A DNA stretch of 64,000 nt from NCBI GenBank assembly GCA_031963005.1, contig JASSUL010000006.1, positions 62,001 through 126,000 of the forward strand, given 5' to 3'. Made by a program: the position numbers and the translations under genes. Of the stretch, positions 36,739 to 45,601 are shown one piece after another. Position 1 is the first letter of the stretch. Each line of letters starts with the position of its first letter. This DNA is from JASSUD01 sp031963005 (GTDB lineage: Bacteria > Pseudomonadota > Gammaproteobacteria > Burkholderiales > Burkholderiaceae). The notes under the pieces were generated by a model that did no database searches, was not told the origin of the DNA, and was given only the letters and a program-made list of their open reading frames with translations.

Positions 36739-37926
36739 TTAGTCCGCTTGTTTACGTAAAAAGGCGGGAATTTCTATATTTTTAACGCCTTGTTTCAACA
36801 TGTTTTCTACTTGTTTAGAAGCCGCTTCTCGGGAATTACGGGGCCGCCATACAGCGGGTCCGTTTGACTCGCGAGATTGCGAGGAATAATGTCCCTCTGC
36901 ATCACTGTCATAGCCGTCATTCAGTTCTGTAGGTTCATTGTCTGTGCCGGTTTTGAGGAGGGTTATTTTTGCTTTAGGCTCTCTTAAGCCGGTTGCAACG
37001 ACGGTAACGCCTAGCGCATCCCCCATAGCATCGTTATAGACGGTACCGAAAATCACAATGGCATCGGGTGCAGCATAGCTCTTGATGGTATTCATGACCT
37101 CGCGGGTCTCGGATAAACGCAAAGAGCGGCTCGCGGTAATATTGACCAATACGCCGCGCGCGCCGGATAGATCAATGCCTTCTAGCAGAGGGCTGGCTAT
37201 CGCTTGTTCAGCAGCTAAGCGGGCACGGTCTACTCCAGCGACGGTGGCGGTTCCCATCATCGCTTTGCCTTGCTCGCTCATCACGGTTTTCACATCTTCA
37301 AAGTCGACGTTGACCAAGCCTTCTACATTGATAATTTCAGCGATTCCCGCTACGGCATTGTGCAGTACATCATCTGCGCATTGGAAGCATTTATCCATCT
37401 CCGCATCAGGGCCCATGACATCAAACAGTTTATCGTTGAGTACGATAATCAAGGAATCCACTTGATCTTCTAATTGCTGAGCGCCTGTTTCTGCAACGCG
37501 GCGGCGTTTTCCTCCTTCAAATTCAAAGGGTTTGGACACTACGCCTACCGTGAGAATCCCCATTTCGCGGGCGACTTGCGCGACTACTGGCGCGGCTCCA
37601 GTGCCGGTTCCTCCACCCATGCCCGCAGTGATAAAGGCCATATTCGCACCGCGCAATGCCTCGGCTATGCGTTCACGCGCTTCTTCTGCCGCAGCGCATC
37701 CCATTTCAGGTTTAGCACCGGCTCCCAACCCTGTTTTACCGAGTTGGATAATTTCATGCGCTTGGGAGCGTGCTAATGCCTGTGCATCGGTGTTCATGCA
37801 AATAAAATCGACGCCTTGCAATCCGCGGTTGATCATATGTTGTACCGCGTTGCATCCTGCGCCGCCTACGCCGACCACTTTAATAACTGTGCCTCGGGCT
37901 TCTGTTTCTACAATATTGAATTCCAT
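36739..37926 (-). CDS. ftsZ: Cell division protein FtsZ
   Basis: 395 residues. Tubulin-like GTPase that forms the division ring. GTP-binding motifs: GVGGAGCNAVQHMI, the tubulin signature GGGTGTGAAPVVA and NTDAQAL. A polar linker leads to the C-terminal peptide EIPAFLRKQAD, which binds FtsA and other partners. GGAG lies 6 bases before the ATG. A 100-base hairpin element separates it from ftsA. Confidence 0.96.
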   Translation of the reverse strand: MEFNIVETEARGTVIKVVGVGGAGCNAVQHMINRGLQGVDFICMNTDAQALARSQAHEIIQLGKTGLGAGAKPEMGCAAAEEARERIAEALRGANMAFITAGMGGGTGTGAAPVVAQVAREMGILTVGVVSKPFEFEGGKRRRVAETGAQQLEDQVDSLIIVLNDKLFDVMGPDAEMDKCFQCADDVLHNAVAGIAEIINVEGLVNVDFEDVKTVMSEQGKAMMGTATVAGVDRARLAAEQAIASPLLEGIDLSGARGVLVNITASRSLRLSETREVMNTIKSYAAPDAIVIFGTVYNDAMGDALGVTVVATGLREPKAKITLLKTGTDNEPTELNDGYDSDAEGHYSSQSRESNGPAVWRPRNSREAASKQVENMLKQGVKNIEIPAFLRKQAD

Positions 37927-38015
37927 GGTAACTCCGCTGAAAATAAAATAGCTAAATAATGAAATGACTGAATAGGGTGTGAAGGAGCAGCAATACTGCG
38001 ATGCAGTCGCTCTTT

Positions 38016-38115
38016 AGACCTCTTTGGCGACCCCGTAGCGGCGTTATTCCTCGTTGCCGTACTAGTTGTACTGTCTTTGTCGGAATTCCTTGCTACGGGG
38101 TCGCCAAAGAGGTCT
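38016..38115. repeat. Long hairpin with conserved loop, copy 1 (ftsA-ftsZ gap)
   Basis: A perfect 24-bp stem (38016-38039 with 38092-38115; AGACCTCTTTGGCGACCCCG... and its complement) encloses a 52-base loop. The loop contains GTACTAGTTGTACTG (38059-38073) and ends ATTCCTTG, both also found in the hairpin at 40408. The stems of the two copies differ. It lies inside the dcw transcript and would fold in the RNA. Confidence 0.88.
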
Positions 38116-38196
38116 TTTATGTCCCTGGACATCCCTCTTTAAACTCTTTTGAGAAGCAAAATGTGCCTAAATAGCGTTATCTGTCTTTAAATGTGT

Positions 38197-39435
38197 CTAA
38201 AAGCTTTTTACAAACCATTCCTTTGCCCTTAGCCAAAGGTGACCAAGGCGGTTTAGAGAGCCGGTAGGGGCAGACCTGGATAAGGTATGGCGTTGTGCTC
38301 TGGCACCTAGTAAAAGTCCCATAGACGTTGCATATCGTGGGCTGCGTACTACTTCCGCTAGGCTGTCGGTGTAATGGGGGACGCCAATCCGTGTTTGCTT
38401 GAAAAAGATATCTTCGCCCAATTCGACCATCCCGGGCATCATCGCGGAACCGCCTGTGAGCACGACGCCAGAAGAGACTAATTCTTCATACCCTGATTCG
38501 CGGATCACCTGCTGCACAAGCGAAAAGAGCTCTTCGACCCGAGGTTCGATGACAGCAGCTAAAGCTTGACGTGACAACATGCGCGGACTGCGCTCTCCTA
38601 GACCGGGTACGTCTATCATTTCATTAGGGTCTGCCAATTCTTGTTTAGCAATCCCATGCTGTATCTTGATATCTTGTGCATCTACAGTAGGGGTGCGTAG
38701 TGCCATCGCAATATCATTGGTAATTTGATCCCCTGCGATAGGGATCACTGCAGTGTGGCGTAGCGCGCCTTCGGCAAAAATCGCGATATCAGTCGTTCCT
38801 GCGCCAATATCGACTAATACAACGCCGAGTTCTTTTTCATCCTCGGTGAGTACAGCAAGGCCAGAGGGAAGGGGAGGAACCGTGAGTTGGTTAATCTCTA
38901 AACCACAGCGGCGTATGCATTTAATAAGATTTTGCGCTGCAGAGGCGGCCCCTGTGACAATATGCACTTTCACTTCCAGCCGAACACCGCTCATGCCAAT
39001 AGGCTCGCGCACATCTTCTTGCCCGTCGATAATGAAGCCTTGGGTGAGGACGTGCAATATTTGCTGTTCAGTGGGGATATTGATTGCTTGTGCCGTTTCT
39101 ATGACTCGGGCCACCTCCGCTTCGGTGACCTCCTTATCTTTAATCGCCACCATGCCACTGGAGTTGAGACCGCGAATATGGCTGCCGCCAATCTGCGTAT
39201 AAACTTGAGTGATCTTGCAATTGGCCATGAGCTCTGCCTCAGCAATAGCGCGCTGAATAGATTGCACCGTTGCATCGATATTGACGACGACGCCTTTTTT
39301 CAGTCCTATGGATTCGCTCTCTCCCAGCCCCACTACTTCGTGGTACCCGCCTTCTTTGCGTGCTGCAACGATCACGGTAACTTTAGAAGTGCCGATATCT
39401 AAGGCAACTAAAAGGTCTTTATAGTCTTGTTTCAT
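38197..39435 (-). CDS. ftsA: Cell division protein FtsA
   Basis: 412 residues. Actin-like ATPase that tethers FtsZ to the membrane. The phosphate-1 motif is VALDIGTSKVTVIV, phosphate-2 VLVDIGAGTTDIAIF and the adenosine motif VVLTGGSAMMPGM. The end (HLWLRAKEWFVKSF) is the amphipathic membrane-targeting helix. Position between ftsQ and ftsZ is standard; the 270-base gap to ftsZ is longer than usual. Confidence 0.95.
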   Translation of the reverse strand: MKQDYKDLLVALDIGTSKVTVIVAARKEGGYHEVVGLGESESIGLKKGVVVNIDATVQSIQRAIAEAELMANCKITQVYTQIGGSHIRGLNSSGMVAIKDKEVTEAEVARVIETAQAINIPTEQQILHVLTQGFIIDGQEDVREPIGMSGVRLEVKVHIVTGAASAAQNLIKCIRRCGLEINQLTVPPLPSGLAVLTEDEKELGVVLVDIGAGTTDIAIFAEGALRHTAVIPIAGDQITNDIAMALRTPTVDAQDIKIQHGIAKQELADPNEMIDVPGLGERSPRMLSRQALAAVIEPRVEELFSLVQQVIRESGYEELVSSGVVLTGGSAMMPGMVELGEDIFFKQTRIGVPHYTDSLAEVVRSPRYATSMGLLLGARAQRHTLSRSAPTGSLNRLGHLWLRAKEWFVKSF

Positions 39436-39620
39436 GAGGGTTTACTCTTTGAGCAAGATGCTTGCTGCGTAAATGGGTATGCTGCTTTTTATAAAGTGCT
39501 TCGGCGCTTTTTGCGTTTGTGGCGCTCATAGGGATAAACAGAATATGGGTGATCAAAGGCACGGTATTTCCTGTACTTTTTTCAAATTCCTGAGTCTTCC
39601 TATCGGTCCCTTTGCCGGTC

Positions 39621-40370
39621 TTAACGCGCAGAGGGAGTGGTTTTTTGGGCGGATGGATTGGCTTTTCGAAGCGCTAAACCATTGGGATAACGTAAATCAA
39701 CGGCTTCTATCTGCTCCCCCCACTGCTTAGATATTTCCGGCCATGCCGCTATAAAACGTTCAAATCGTTCCGCGAGCGTGTTGGCATTTCTTTCCAGCCC
39801 AAGTTCTAGTCGCAACCCCGTGGAGAGTTCAACGGTCCATGCGTAGCGCGGCGATAAAGTCACACTACGCACGGTTAAACCCAGTGGAGCCAACCATTGC
39901 GAAAAATCGCGGTAACGCATAACCACTTCTTTCTCACTGCCTGCTGGCCCCCCTAGAAGGGGTAAATGGTCCCCCGCTTCCTCAGGATTGGCCGTAAATA
40001 ACTCACCTTCTTGACTGACTAGTTGGTCATTTTTCCATAACCCTAGCGGTTTGTACTCTTCGAGCACGATGGCGAGTTGGTTAGGCCATACGCGCCGTAT
40101 ACTGCTATTGCGTATCCACGGCATCGACTGAATGGCGGTGCGAATCTCGGACAGGTTCACTGTAAAGAAATTGCCTTCTAAGTGCCCTGTCAATGCAGCG
40201 CGGATGGTCGGCGCATTGAGATGTTCTACATCGCCTCCAATATGGATGGTGCGCAATACAAAAAAGGGTTGCTGCACAGTCCAGTATCCAGCAGCACCGC
40301 ATAACAGTAAAACCACTAAACCGTAGAGTGCGCCAGCGAGTCGATTTAATTGACGGGCATTACTCCACAT
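39621..40370 (-). CDS. ftsQ: Cell division protein FtsQ
   Basis: 249 residues. Bitopic inner-membrane protein that links early and late divisome parts through FtsB and FtsL. One N-terminal helix (LYGLVVLLLCGAAGYWTV) is followed by the POTRA domain (IHIGGDVEHLNAPTIRAAL, NFFTVNLSEIRTAIQSMPWI) and the beta domain ending RYPNGLALR. The motif SSIRRVWPNQLAIVLEEYKP is typical. Normally it abuts ftsA; here 185 bases lie between them, in which I see nothing. Confidence 0.93.
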   Translation of the reverse strand: MWSNARQLNRLAGALYGLVVLLLCGAAGYWTVQQPFFVLRTIHIGGDVEHLNAPTIRAALTGHLEGNFFTVNLSEIRTAIQSMPWIRNSSIRRVWPNQLAIVLEEYKPLGLWKNDQLVSQEGELFTANPEEAGDHLPLLGGPAGSEKEVVMRYRDFSQWLAPLGLTVRSVTLSPRYAWTVELSTGLRLELGLERNANTLAERFERFIAAWPEISKQWGEQIEAVDLRYPNGLALRKANPSAQKTTPSAR

Positions 40371-40407
40371 ATTCTTCCCTTCGCAGGATAAAACCAGTTA
40401 TTGCTTC

Positions 40408-40535
40408 TATAGGAGATGCTGAATAAACCGGGAGCGGCAGGATAATCAACTACAGCCTCGCTTTTTTAAATTAAGTACTAGTTGTACTGGCATCAAAGGC
40501 ATTCCTTGTTCCCGATTTATTCAGCATCTCCTATA
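40408..40535. repeat. Long hairpin with conserved loop, copy 2 (ddl-ftsQ gap)
   Basis: A 26-bp stem with one mismatch (40408-40433 with 40510-40535; TATAGGAGATGCTGAATAAA...) encloses 76 bases. The loop shares AGCGGC, CCTCG, GTACTAGTTGTACTG (40475-40489) and ATTCCTTG with copy 1 at 38016, in the same order. Stem sequences are unrelated. Confidence 0.88.
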
Positions 40536-40545
40536 CACTTTGACC

Positions 40546-41487
40546 TTATTGCTTCAGCGTCTGTTCCAAAATCCGCCATACCAATGCGTCATAGCTTATT
40601 CCGATGGCACGGGCGGCTTTAGGAATGAGCGAGTGATCGGTCATTCCTGGCGCGGTATTCGCTTCCAGAAAATACAGTGTGCCTTGGGCATCGCTCATCG
40701 CATCGACTCGACCCCATCCTGAGCATCCCAAGAGTGCAAAGGCTTTTTGGGCTGAGACTTTGGCAATATCTTCCGCGTTGTCAGACAGGCCGCTGGGTAT
40801 CCAGTATTGCGTGTCATTGCTGACATATTTGGCGTGGTAGTCGTAAAACTCTCCGGCCGGTACGATACGGATGACCGGTAAATCCAGTCCTTCTACAACG
40901 GCCATGGTGTACTCATGCCCTCCCTCAATACTCTGTTCTATCAAGGTCACGGGGTCATGCTCTTGCGCTTTATCGATGGCTTGTATTAAAGCCTCGATGT
41001 GATGGACTTTGGCAATGGCGACGCTAGAGCCTTCGCACGCCGGTTTGACAAAAAGCGGTAAGCCTAGTTTGTCGATGAGTGCTTGAGCGCGTGCTGGGTT
41101 ATTTTCACCGCGCTGCACCATATCGAATTCGGGTGTTGAAATACCCGCATGTGCCCAGATGCATTTGGTCCGCAATTTATCCATTGCCAGCGCGCAGCCT
41201 AATACGCCTGAGCCGGTATAAGGAAGCTTGAAATACTCCAGCGCTCCTTGCAATGAGCCGTCTTCGCCGTGTCCGCCGTGCAAAATATTAAAGACGCGAT
41301 CAAAGCCCTCTTTGAGTAAATCCGTGAGTGGGCGATTTGCCGGATCAAAAGCATGCGCATCGATGCCTTGCGTTTGGAGGCTAGCGAGCACTAGTTGGCC
41401 TGAATGCAAGGATATTTCACGCTCAGAGGAGTTTCCGCCTAATAAGACAGCGACTTTTCCAAAAATAGAAGGAGAGAGGTTGGACAT
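40546..41487 (-). CDS. ddl: D-alanine--D-alanine ligase
   Basis: 313 residues. ATP-grasp enzyme that makes the D-Ala-D-Ala dipeptide later added by MurF. Motifs: VAVLLGGNSSEREISLHSG, LHGGHGEDGSLQG, PYTGSGVLGCALAMDK, LFVKPACEGSSVAIAKV, FLEANTAPGMTDHSLIPKAA. This is the DdlB form found in dcw clusters. It starts 24 bases after murC. Confidence 0.95.
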   Translation of the reverse strand: MSNLSPSIFGKVAVLLGGNSSEREISLHSGQLVLASLQTQGIDAHAFDPANRPLTDLLKEGFDRVFNILHGGHGEDGSLQGALEYFKLPYTGSGVLGCALAMDKLRTKCIWAHAGISTPEFDMVQRGENNPARAQALIDKLGLPLFVKPACEGSSVAIAKVHHIEALIQAIDKAQEHDPVTLIEQSIEGGHEYTMAVVEGLDLPVIRIVPAGEFYDYHAKYVSNDTQYWIPSGLSDNAEDIAKVSAQKAFALLGCSGWGRVDAMSDAQGTLYFLEANTAPGMTDHSLIPKAARAIGISYDALVWRILEQTLKQ

Positions 41488-41511
41488 AAAGCAGGTTCTA
41501 ATAATAATTTT

Positions 41512-42921
41512 TTAATAATCTATCGATAGCGTGGAAGAGGAAAGCGTAACCAAACGTTGAGGAATCGCTTCTATGGAACCCGCTCCCATCGTGATCACTA
41601 AATCTTGGTCGCGTATGTGTTCTAGCAAGATGTCGGGCAGCGTATCCACGTCTTTGACAAACACGGGTTGTATTTTTCCCATTGCTTGCAAGGCATCGGC
41701 AAGCGCTTGACCATCCGCGCCTATTAAAGGAAGTTCGCTGGCAGCATAAACCTCGGTGAGACATAAAATATCTGCCGTGGCGAGCACACTGACTAAATCT
41801 GCAAAGCAGTCGCGTGTTCGAGTGAATCTATGCGGTTCAAATGCCAGCACGATTCTTTTTCCAGGCCATGCTGCGCGCGCTGCGCTAAGGGTGGCGGCGA
41901 TTTCAACGGGGTGATGCCCATAATCATCGATCAATGTGTAGGTACCCCCCTTAGAAAGCGGGACATCACCGTAACTCTGAAAGCGGCGGCCTACGCCTTT
42001 AAAAGTAGAGAGTGCATGGCGAATGGCCTCATCAGAGACTTCTAATTCACTAGCAATGGCAATCGCAGCCAGTGCGTTCTGGACGTTATGCACCCCTAGT
42101 AAATTGAGATCGATCTCTAAGGGATCGGATTCTTCACGCAGCACCGTGAAGTGCATACGTGTGCCCACAGCCCGCAGATTAATGGCTCGCACTTGCGCTT
42201 CCTCAGAGAGGCCATAGCGAATAGTGGGTTTGGTAATGTGCGATAAGATCTCGCTGACCTGTGGGTCATCGATACACACCACGGCCTTTCCATAGAAAGG
42301 AAGACGGTTTGTAAATTCGATAAACGCCTGTTGCAAACGCGCTAAGTCATTTCCATAGGTTTGCAGATGGTCTGCATCAATATTGGTAATGACCTCGATG
42401 ACAGGAGATAAATGCAAAAACGAAGCGTCGGATTCATCGGCTTCTACAACGATAAAATCTCCTGTGCCTAAACGGGCATGCGCTCCTGCGCTATTGAGCT
42501 TTCCACCAATCACAAAGGTGGGATCTAGTCCGCCTTCCGCCAGGACGCTCGCTAAGAGACTAGTCGTCGTAGTTTTTCCATGAGAGCCGGCTATCGCAAT
42601 GCCTTGTTTAAGTCGCATAAGCTCGGCAAGCATGATGGCGCGCGAGATGACCGGAATATGCTGCTTGAGCGCCGCTTGAATTTCAGGATTGTCTGAGTGA
42701 ATTGCGCTGGAAACCACGACGGCATCGGCGCCGGAAATATGATGCGCAGCGTGGCCCAGAGCAATACGCGCGCCCAAAGTCGTGAGTCGATCTGTTACAG
42801 CGCTTTGCGCGATATCAGAGCCGCTAATTTCATAACCGAGCGTCAACAATACTTCTGCAATGCCGCTCATGCCTGCTCCGCCAATACCTACGAAGTGCAG
42901 ATGTTTAACAACGTGCTTCAT
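41512..42921 (-). CDS. murC: UDP-N-acetylmuramate--L-alanine ligase
   Basis: 469 residues. Adds the first amino acid, L-alanine, to UDP-MurNAc. Motifs: HFVGIGGAGMSGIAEVLL, the P-loop GSHGKTTTTSL, EADESDASFLHL, DDYGHHPVEIAATL and FEPHRFTRTRD. Its ATG overlaps the murG stop (ATGA at 42918-42921), so translation is coupled. Length is usual, in contrast to the enlarged murD, murE and murG. Confidence 0.96.
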   Translation of the reverse strand: MKHVVKHLHFVGIGGAGMSGIAEVLLTLGYEISGSDIAQSAVTDRLTTLGARIALGHAAHHISGADAVVVSSAIHSDNPEIQAALKQHIPVISRAIMLAELMRLKQGIAIAGSHGKTTTTSLLASVLAEGGLDPTFVIGGKLNSAGAHARLGTGDFIVVEADESDASFLHLSPVIEVITNIDADHLQTYGNDLARLQQAFIEFTNRLPFYGKAVVCIDDPQVSEILSHITKPTIRYGLSEEAQVRAINLRAVGTRMHFTVLREESDPLEIDLNLLGVHNVQNALAAIAIASELEVSDEAIRHALSTFKGVGRRFQSYGDVPLSKGGTYTLIDDYGHHPVEIAATLSAARAAWPGKRIVLAFEPHRFTRTRDCFADLVSVLATADILCLTEVYAASELPLIGADGQALADALQAMGKIQPVFVKDVDTLPDILLEHIRDQDLVITMGAGSIEAIPQRLVTLSSSTLSIDY

Positions 42922-44285
42922 AGCTTTTCTCCATCTTGATGAACGGGAGTATGGAGGGTTGAGTGTGAAGCGCGTTCAGAAGACTGTCCATTTGGTTGAG
43001 CGGTATGGGGTAGGCCACTTTGCACTTTGATGCAAATTTGGGCAACGTGTTGCGCGGCATCCGGCATTGCACAGGCTTGCGCTTTTTCAGCCAAAGCCAT
43101 GAGTTGGTGGCGTGTTTGTGCGCTGAGCCAAGCAGCCAGCGTTGCGGCAGAGAGTTCTGATTGCTGCAGGATATATGCAGCCTGGCGCTCAGCTAAGAAG
43201 GCCGCATTATGGGTTTGGTGATTATCTACGGCGTGCGGGAAGGGGATAAATAGCGCAGCCACCCCTACAGCAGCCACTTCTGCAACCGTCATTGCCCCCG
43301 CGCGGCAAATCACTAAATCTGCTTCGGCATAGGCCTCCCGCATATCCTCGATAAAAGGTAAAAGCATGGGACTAGCAGAATGGAAAAAGGAGGAAGCGCT
43401 AACAGACTCAAGAGGGCCTGTTTGCACATCTGTATGCGGGGTATGCGTATCTTCTGAGGGAAACACCGTGAGATGAGGCGCAGCGCTAGATTCTGACAGT
43501 AGCACATCTAAGGGATATTCTGTTGCCTGTACGCCGTGATCTGCCGGTAAAAGGCCTGCGCGTTGATAGCGTGCGCGCAGAGTATCTAGATGCTTTTGCC
43601 CTGCTTGATGTACGACCCAAGGGCGCTGTGCCTCCGGTAATAGAGCTAAGGCCGCAGGCACCATATCATTGAGTGCGGTAGCGCCTAGGCTGCCGCCCAC
43701 TACGAGCACTCGTAAAGGTCCATTGCGTTGGGCATACCGTTTTTTAGGCGAGGGAACATGCAGAAAATGGGCACCCAAAGGGTTGCCGGTCCACTGTGCG
43801 CGGGGCAGAACATAGGGAAACGCCACTAAAACGTGATGGGCGAAGCGGGCTAATAAGCGATTGGCTAACCCTGCGATCGCATTTTGTTCATGTAGGATAA
43901 GAGGGCGTTTTGTCAGCGCCGCCATGATTCCTGCCGGAAAGCTGATATAGCCTCCCATACCCAAGACCACATCCGGTTGAACGCGTTTTATTACGCGCCA
44001 GCTTTGCCAGCATGCGCGTAATAAAGTCGCAGGGAGCTGTAATTTAGAACGCCAACCTTTGCCGCGCAACCCTGCAAAATCAATATATTCCAGCGTAAAA
44101 CCGTGAGAGGGGACGAGGGTCGCTTCTAAGCCCGCATGTGTTCCAAGCCAAACAATGCGCCATCCTTGCGCGCGCAATGTTTCGGCTACAGCCAGAGCAG
44201 GGAAGATATGTCCGCCTGTGCCCCCCGCTAATACCAGCAGCGTAGGAGGGGAAGCCGAGGCGACCTGTTTTTTTATATTTTTCAT
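42918..44285 (-). CDS. murG: MurG glycosyltransferase (lipid II synthase) with an insertion
   Basis: 455 residues from the ATG at 44285, which overlaps the ftsW stop (ATGA); E. coli MurG has 355. It transfers GlcNAc to lipid I, giving lipid II, on the inner face of the membrane. Motifs: LAGGTGGHIFPALAVAE, GMGGYISFPAGI, LHEQNAIAGLANR, VVGGSLGATALND, ICRAGAMTVAEVAAVGVAALFIPFP and DNHQTHNA. Between the QAGQKHLDTL region and LLPFIEDMREAYAEADLV there is an extra polar segment, about residues 247-306 (SEDTHTPHTDVQTGPLESVS), where normal enzymes have only a few residues. A polar C-terminal tail is also added. Catalytic motifs are intact. Confidence 0.94.
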   Translation of the reverse strand: MKNIKKQVASASPPTLLVLAGGTGGHIFPALAVAETLRAQGWRIVWLGTHAGLEATLVPSHGFTLEYIDFAGLRGKGWRSKLQLPATLLRACWQSWRVIKRVQPDVVLGMGGYISFPAGIMAALTKRPLILHEQNAIAGLANRLLARFAHHVLVAFPYVLPRAQWTGNPLGAHFLHVPSPKKRYAQRNGPLRVLVVGGSLGATALNDMVPAALALLPEAQRPWVVHQAGQKHLDTLRARYQRAGLLPADHGVQATEYPLDVLLSESSAAPHLTVFPSEDTHTPHTDVQTGPLESVSASSFFHSASPMLLPFIEDMREAYAEADLVICRAGAMTVAEVAAVGVAALFIPFPHAVDNHQTHNAAFLAERQAAYILQQSELSAATLAAWLSAQTRHQLMALAEKAQACAMPDAAQHVAQICIKVQSGLPHTAQPNGQSSERASHSTLHTPVHQDGEKL

Positions 44286-45601
44286 ACTTTTCCTCCACGC
44301 ATGAGAACGCGGTTTTCGTAATCTACTCGCAGTAAAATGGCAAAGCCAATGCAATTGAACAATATTCCAGAGCCCCCATAACTGACAAAGGGAAGGGTTA
44401 AGCCTTTGGTAGGCAAAAGACCGAGATTCACGCCCATATTGATCAACGCCTGAACACCGATCCACAAACCGATACCTTTAGCTACCAGACCTGAAAAAAC
44501 GCGATCAAGCGCCAGTGCGTTGCGGCCAATTTCAAATGCGCGGCGCACAATCCAAAAAAATAAAACTATGACCAGCAATACGCCGATAAACCCTAATTCT
44601 TCACCGATAACAGCAAGAATAAAGTCAGTATGCGCCTCAGGGAGGTAGTTGAGTTTTTCTACACTGCCGCCAAGCCCTACGCCAAGCCATTCACCGCGGC
44701 CGAAAGCGATCAGCGAGTGGACCAATTGATAGGCCTTACCCTGGACATAGCGCGTATCCCAAGGATTGAGATACGCGAAAATACGCTCACGCCGCCAAGG
44801 GGAGAGCCAAATGAGCAAACCAAAGGTCGCTATTCCAGTGAGGATGAGGCTGCTAAACAACTTGCCGTTGACCCCTCCCAAAAACAACACGCCCATGGTG
44901 ATCAGCGCAACCACCATAAAAGCGCCCATATCGGGCTCGAGAAGCAGTAACGCTCCCACGCAAGACACAGCAATCATCATGGGCAAAAAACCATGGCGTA
45001 TGCTAGACATAAAGGCTTGTTTACGCACGGCGTAATTGGCTACATACAGGGTTACCGCCAGTTTCATCATTTCTGAGGGCTGGATATTCATAACGCCTAT
45101 CGGAATCCAGCGACGCGCCCCGTTGACGCCCTTTCCTATATGCGGGATCAGTACCGCGACTAAAAGCAGTAGGCACAGTAGGAAAAATTTAGGAGCAAGT
45201 CGATCCCATACGCGCGTTGGTATACAAAAGGTGCAAGCGCCTGCAAAAACCCCCAGTAACAGAGAAAAGAGATGGCGCAGCAAGAAATAATCCGGATGAT
45301 AGGACGCATATTTAGGGGAATCCGACATCACAATCGTGGCCGAATACACCATCACTAATCCTAAACCCAGCAAGAGCAAGCCTGCCCATACTAGCAATCG
45401 ATCATATTCTGGTAGCGTGAAGCGACTGCGTGTGCCGCGCAAAGGGTTGGCCGTGCTGGAAAAAAGCGACCCTGAAGTGGTAGAGCTATACGCTGTTTGC
45501 GTATAGCTGCTTTCCGACATGGTGATGCTGGGAGAGGGAGGCGCGTCCCCGGATGCTTTGCGCTGAAAAAAAGAAAAACTCCACCGTTTGAGACGTGTCA
45601 T
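44282..45601 (-). CDS. ftsW: Peptidoglycan glycosyltransferase FtsW
   Basis: 439 residues. SEDS-family enzyme that polymerises lipid II at the septum with FtsI. About ten membrane segments. SEDS motifs: GLVMVYSATIVMSD, NGARRWIPIGVMNIQPSEMMKL, LLLEPDMGAFMVV, GLGGSVEKLNYLPEAHTDFI, GLLPTKGLTLPFVSYGGSGI. The first 60 residues are polar and Ser/Thr-rich, an extension compared with close relatives; a later start is possible. It overlaps murD and murG by 4 bases each. Confidence 0.95.
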   Translation of the reverse strand: MTRLKRWSFSFFQRKASGDAPPSPSITMSESSYTQTAYSSTTSGSLFSSTANPLRGTRSRFTLPEYDRLLVWAGLLLLGLGLVMVYSATIVMSDSPKYASYHPDYFLLRHLFSLLLGVFAGACTFCIPTRVWDRLAPKFFLLCLLLLVAVLIPHIGKGVNGARRWIPIGVMNIQPSEMMKLAVTLYVANYAVRKQAFMSSIRHGFLPMMIAVSCVGALLLLEPDMGAFMVVALITMGVLFLGGVNGKLFSSLILTGIATFGLLIWLSPWRRERIFAYLNPWDTRYVQGKAYQLVHSLIAFGRGEWLGVGLGGSVEKLNYLPEAHTDFILAVIGEELGFIGVLLVIVLFFWIVRRAFEIGRNALALDRVFSGLVAKGIGLWIGVQALINMGVNLGLLPTKGLTLPFVSYGGSGILFNCIGFAILLRVDYENRVLMRGGKV

